Positions 48,572 to 50,738 of a stretch of 50,738 bases of DNA are shown here, piece by piece (the first letter of the stretch is position 1; each line of letters starts with the position of its first letter). The notes beneath the pieces were generated by a model. It saw only the letters and a list, made by a program, of their open reading frames with translations. It was not told the DNA's origin and made no database searches. The position numbers and the translations under genes were made by a program. This DNA is from Eubacterium sp. (GTDB lineage: Bacteria; Bacillota; Clostridia; Oscillospirales; Acutalibacteraceae). The stretch lies in contig DVEP01000042.1 in the NCBI GenBank assembly GCA_015655975.1, forward strand, positions 1 through 50,738. The letters run 5' to 3'.

Positions 48572-49321
48572 TTACTGTTGATAGAAAATGAACACGCTGT
48601 CGCTGAAAGCAATCATATCGTCGTCGAAAATAAGCTGAGGTTCATTGATGTATCTGCCGTTCAGCCTTGTACCGTTGTGCGAGTCAAGGTCTGATAAAGC
48701 CCAGCCTTTTGAAGTTAAGTGAATTCTTGCGTGTTCCGAAGAAACGGTGTCTGACAGAAGTTTTATATCGCACTGATTTCCTCTGCCGATTAAAACATCT
48801 TTTTTGCGGATATAGACAGGCATTTTTGTGTTGACATCTACAAGTACGGCGTATGCGACGCCGTTGTTTTTATTGCGCGCTGTTTTTCGTATTTCATTTC
48901 TTGCAGACACGCCTATGGCTTCTGCGCAGTTGAACTTGTAGTTTGCACCGCCGATGTTGATGAAGTCTCCGTCCTGAAGCACTTGAGACTTGTTAACTTT
49001 TTTGCCCTCGATATATATTCCCGACTTGGAAAATGTGTCGGTAATCACCCAGTCCTGTTTCTTTCTTGCAATGACTGCGTGAAATCTTGAAACAGACGGC
49101 AGATTGATGACTATGTCGTTGCTTTTACTTCTGCCGACCGATGTTTCCCAGTGGTCTATTTCAATGACCTCTCCCGTTTCCGAATTTACAAGTTCCGCCA
49201 TTTTGTGAACTCTCGGTCGGTTGCGTATGAGTGATGAAATACAACGAAGTAAAATTATAAATGCCAAAATAGGCAAAGCATATCTTGAAAAACTGATTAA
49301 TAATGAAAGAAATGCGTCCAT
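48572..49321 (-). CDS. FHA-domain protein, membrane-anchored
   Basis: 249 residues. A membrane helix at about 8-26 then two forkhead-associated domains: one about 50-120 (ETSVGRSKSNDIVINLPSVSRFHA, GIYIEGKKVN) and one about 165-240 (VLIGRGNQCDIKLLSDTVSSEHARI, NGTRLNGRYI). FHA domains bind phosphothreonine, so a Ser/Thr kinase elsewhere probably controls this cell-wall cluster. This FHA-SEDS-PBP order resembles the fhaB-rodA-pbpA cluster of actinobacteria. AAGGAGAG precedes the ATG. First gene, with a promoter at 49365-49393. Confidence 0.88.
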   Translation of the reverse strand: MDAFLSLLISFSRYALPILAFIILLRCISSLIRNRPRVHKMAELVNSETGEVIEIDHWETSVGRSKSNDIVINLPSVSRFHAVIARKKQDWVITDTFSKSGIYIEGKKVNKSQVLQDGDFINIGGANYKFNCAEAIGVSARNEIRKTARNKNNGVAYAVLVDVNTKMPVYIRKKDVLIGRGNQCDIKLLSDTVSSEHARIHLTSKGWALSDLDSHNGTRLNGRYINEPQLIFDDDMIAFSDSVFIFYQQ

Positions 49322-49364
49322 TACAACTCTCCTTACTTGCCGATAGGCATACTACTACAAATTG

Positions 49365-49393
49365 ATGATACTTATTATTTTTTCAAAAGTCAA
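49365..49393 (-). promoter_or_regulatory. Promoter of the FHA-SEDS-PBP-hflX operon
   Basis: TTGACT (49388-49393) and TATCAT (49365-49370) on minus with a 17-nt spacer. Confidence 0.65.
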
Positions 49394-49430
49394 GGAAGTA
49401 TTGAATTTGTTTACAAAATAATATATAATT

Positions 49431-49545
49431 TGTTTAAATGTTTAAATATAATATTTTGAAATTTAAGTAAATATATTAATATGTTTAATATATTTTATTT
49501 AATATACTTCATATTTTAAATATTTAAAACTATAATTATGATTAT
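49431..49545. other. Extremely AT-rich spacer
   Basis: Only about seven G or C in 49441-49540. It separates the divergent cell-wall operon and galM and holds many TTTAAATA- and ATATTA-type runs, with TATAAT at about 49530 as a galM -10 candidate. It may be an upstream promoter (UP) element or curved DNA. Confidence 0.5.
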
Positions 49546-49563
49546 ATGTGAAAGGATTTTATT

Positions 49564-50619
49564 ATGAGCGTTTTAAAAAAACAATTCGGCACATTGCCTG
49601 ACGGAACAAATGTTGAACTTTACACCATCACAAACAAAAACGGTGCAAGTGTGAATATTCAAACTCTCGGCGGCGGAATACAAAGCATTTTCGTGCCTGA
49701 TAAAAACGGAAAAAACGGCGATGTTGTGCTTGGATTTGACGAGCCGAAACACTATTTAGACGCCGATTTAGGTTATCAGGGCTTGCTTGTGGGACCTGTT
49801 GCAAACAGAATTAAAAATCACAGTTTTACAATCGACGGCGTTCAGTATGACTTACCGAACAATCAGGGCAGTTGGACTCTTCACAGCGGCGGCAGATTTT
49901 CTTTCAATGTTTGGAATGTTGAAGAAACAGGAGACGATTTTGTAACTGTTTCGTTTTTTAAACCCGATATGCTTGACGGTTTCCCCGGGGATATTAAAAT
50001 GACTGTTAAATACACATTTACAGATGAAAATGTTTTGCGCCTTGAATACTCTGTAGTTTCAAGCAAAAAGACCTATGTAAATGTTACCAACCATTCCTAT
50101 TTTAACCTCTCGGGCAAAAAAGATACCAATATAGAAGAACATAAATTGATGATTTGCGCAGACTATTGTACTGCGACAGATGACGACCAACTTCCGACAG
50201 GAGAACTTTTCGCAGTCAAAGACACACCTATGGACTTCACAACTCTTCACAAAGTCGGCGATATGATAGACGAACCGTTTTCTGCGCTGATTGAAGGAAG
50301 AGGCTACGACAACAACTATTGTCTGAGAAACAAAGAGCGTTCACTCGAACTTTGTGCCCGTCTTGAAGAAGACGAAAGTGGAAGAGTTATGGAAGTTTAC
50401 ACCGACTTGCCCGCAGTTCAGCTTTATTGCGGAGGCTGGCTTGCAAAAGACGGAAACCCGGGCAAAGAGTCAAACGGCAATGTTACTTACAGACGCGGAC
50501 TTGCGCTTGAAACACAGTTCTATCCCGACACACCGCACAATTCAAACTTCCCGAACGCTTTGGTTGAAGCAAACGAAGAATTTAAAACTGTTACAGAATT
50601 CAGATTTTCTGTAAAATAA
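49564..50619 (+). CDS. galM: Aldose 1-epimerase (galactose mutarotase)
   Basis: 351 residues. Interconverts alpha and beta anomers of galactose or glucose for the Leloir path. LGGGIQSIFVPDKNG, GPVANRIKNHSF, WTLHSGG (first catalytic His), NVTNHSYFNLSG (second His) and LETQFYPDTPHNSNFP with the catalytic Glu are all present. No other Leloir gene is nearby. AAAGGATTTTATT precedes the ATG, a modest site. Confidence 0.95.
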   Translation: MSVLKKQFGTLPDGTNVELYTITNKNGASVNIQTLGGGIQSIFVPDKNGKNGDVVLGFDEPKHYLDADLGYQGLLVGPVANRIKNHSFTIDGVQYDLPNNQGSWTLHSGGRFSFNVWNVEETGDDFVTVSFFKPDMLDGFPGDIKMTVKYTFTDENVLRLEYSVVSSKKTYVNVTNHSYFNLSGKKDTNIEEHKLMICADYCTATDDDQLPTGELFAVKDTPMDFTTLHKVGDMIDEPFSALIEGRGYDNNYCLRNKERSLELCARLEEDESGRVMEVYTDLPAVQLYCGGWLAKDGNPGKESNGNVTYRRGLALETQFYPDTPHNSNFPNALVEANEEFKTVTEFRFSVK

Positions 50620-50636
50620 TTTTAAGGCGTATGTTT

Positions 50637-50738
50637 TGTACTGCCCCAAATTGTGCAGACAATACAAAAAAGGCCACCGATGGCAGAATAATTAAATTTT
50701 AAGCAACAAACTGATTTCGTTTTTCAAGCGGAGTCAGT
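50637..50738 (-). mobile_element. End of an IS3-family insertion sequence (truncated by the window)
   Basis: From 50699 to the window end on minus the codons read LTPLEKRNQFVA then stop, matching the C-terminus of IS3-family (IS150-like) transposases. The terminal segment TGTACTGCCCCAAATTGTG at 50637 has the look of an IS3-type inverted repeat end. A short GCCA/TGGC hairpin with a T-run lies between them. Most of the element is beyond the window. Confidence 0.7.

Overview
The window is a chromosomal segment of a low-GC, Gram-positive-type anaerobe of the class Clostridia, most likely a gut Ruminococcaceae/Oscillospiraceae-like or Lachnospiraceae-like organism. This rests on near-consensus sigma-A promoters (TTGACA-17-TATAAT), strong AAGGAGG ribosome binding sites, an L27 made with a Prp-cleaved N-terminal extension, a Mini-III RNase, an IscR-like Rrf2 regulator with IscS/IscU, a QueT transporter, a SEDS/PBP/FHA cell-wall cluster, and cytoplasmic glycosidases for host-type glycans (GH89, GH38). 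The species cannot be named from the sequence alone.

Layout. 1-5157: GH89 alpha-N-acetylglucosaminidase, an acyl-CoA-synthetase-like ligase and an EamA permease, all on minus. 5268-9213: translation and RNA decay genes, pnp and rpsO on minus and rplU-prp-rpmA on plus, each with a structured leader. 9343-13888: an acyltransferase and a divergent GH38 alpha-mannosidase, placed between rpmA and obg, which are often neighbours in Firmicutes. 14037-17821: obg, mrnC, tRNA-Val, a structured repeat and putP. 17820-20260: iscS-iscU-rrf2 and tRNA-Pro on minus. 20478-30636: TetR, a ComEC-like secreted hydrolase, an SDR enzyme, a 142-bp tandem structured repeat, queT with a candidate preQ1 riboswitch, a PTS EIIC-like protein, a Nudix protein, proS, a 50-residue lipoprotein, an HdeD-like protein and gap.

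30677-33478: an XRE regulator and a 1.7-kb accessory insertion (an EFR1-type ferredoxin-flavoprotein and an unknown protein). It is flanked by two 265-bp direct copies of the xre/phosphoesterase junction. 33417-41887: a tightly packed nine-gene catabolic operon: PI-PLC-like enzyme, GH4 glycosidase, PfkB kinase, alpha/beta hydrolase, a CehA/McbA hydrolase split into two genes, a GPH symporter, a zinc-ribbon protein and a membrane-anchored metallophosphoesterase. A CdaR-type regulator (42087-43172) lies directly upstream. 43459-49321: FHA, SEDS, PBP, HflX, DUF4830-like and RsuA genes in one direction. 49564-50619: galM, then the end of an IS3-family element cut by the window edge.

The two most unusual items are these. 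First, a structured repeat family: a 3.4-copy, 142-bp tandem array at 23151-23640, with a diverged relative at 15881-16040 whose helices are preserved by compensatory changes. This suggests an undescribed structured RNA. Second, the PI-PLC/GH4/CehA operon, a gene combination I do not recognise from any described pathway.
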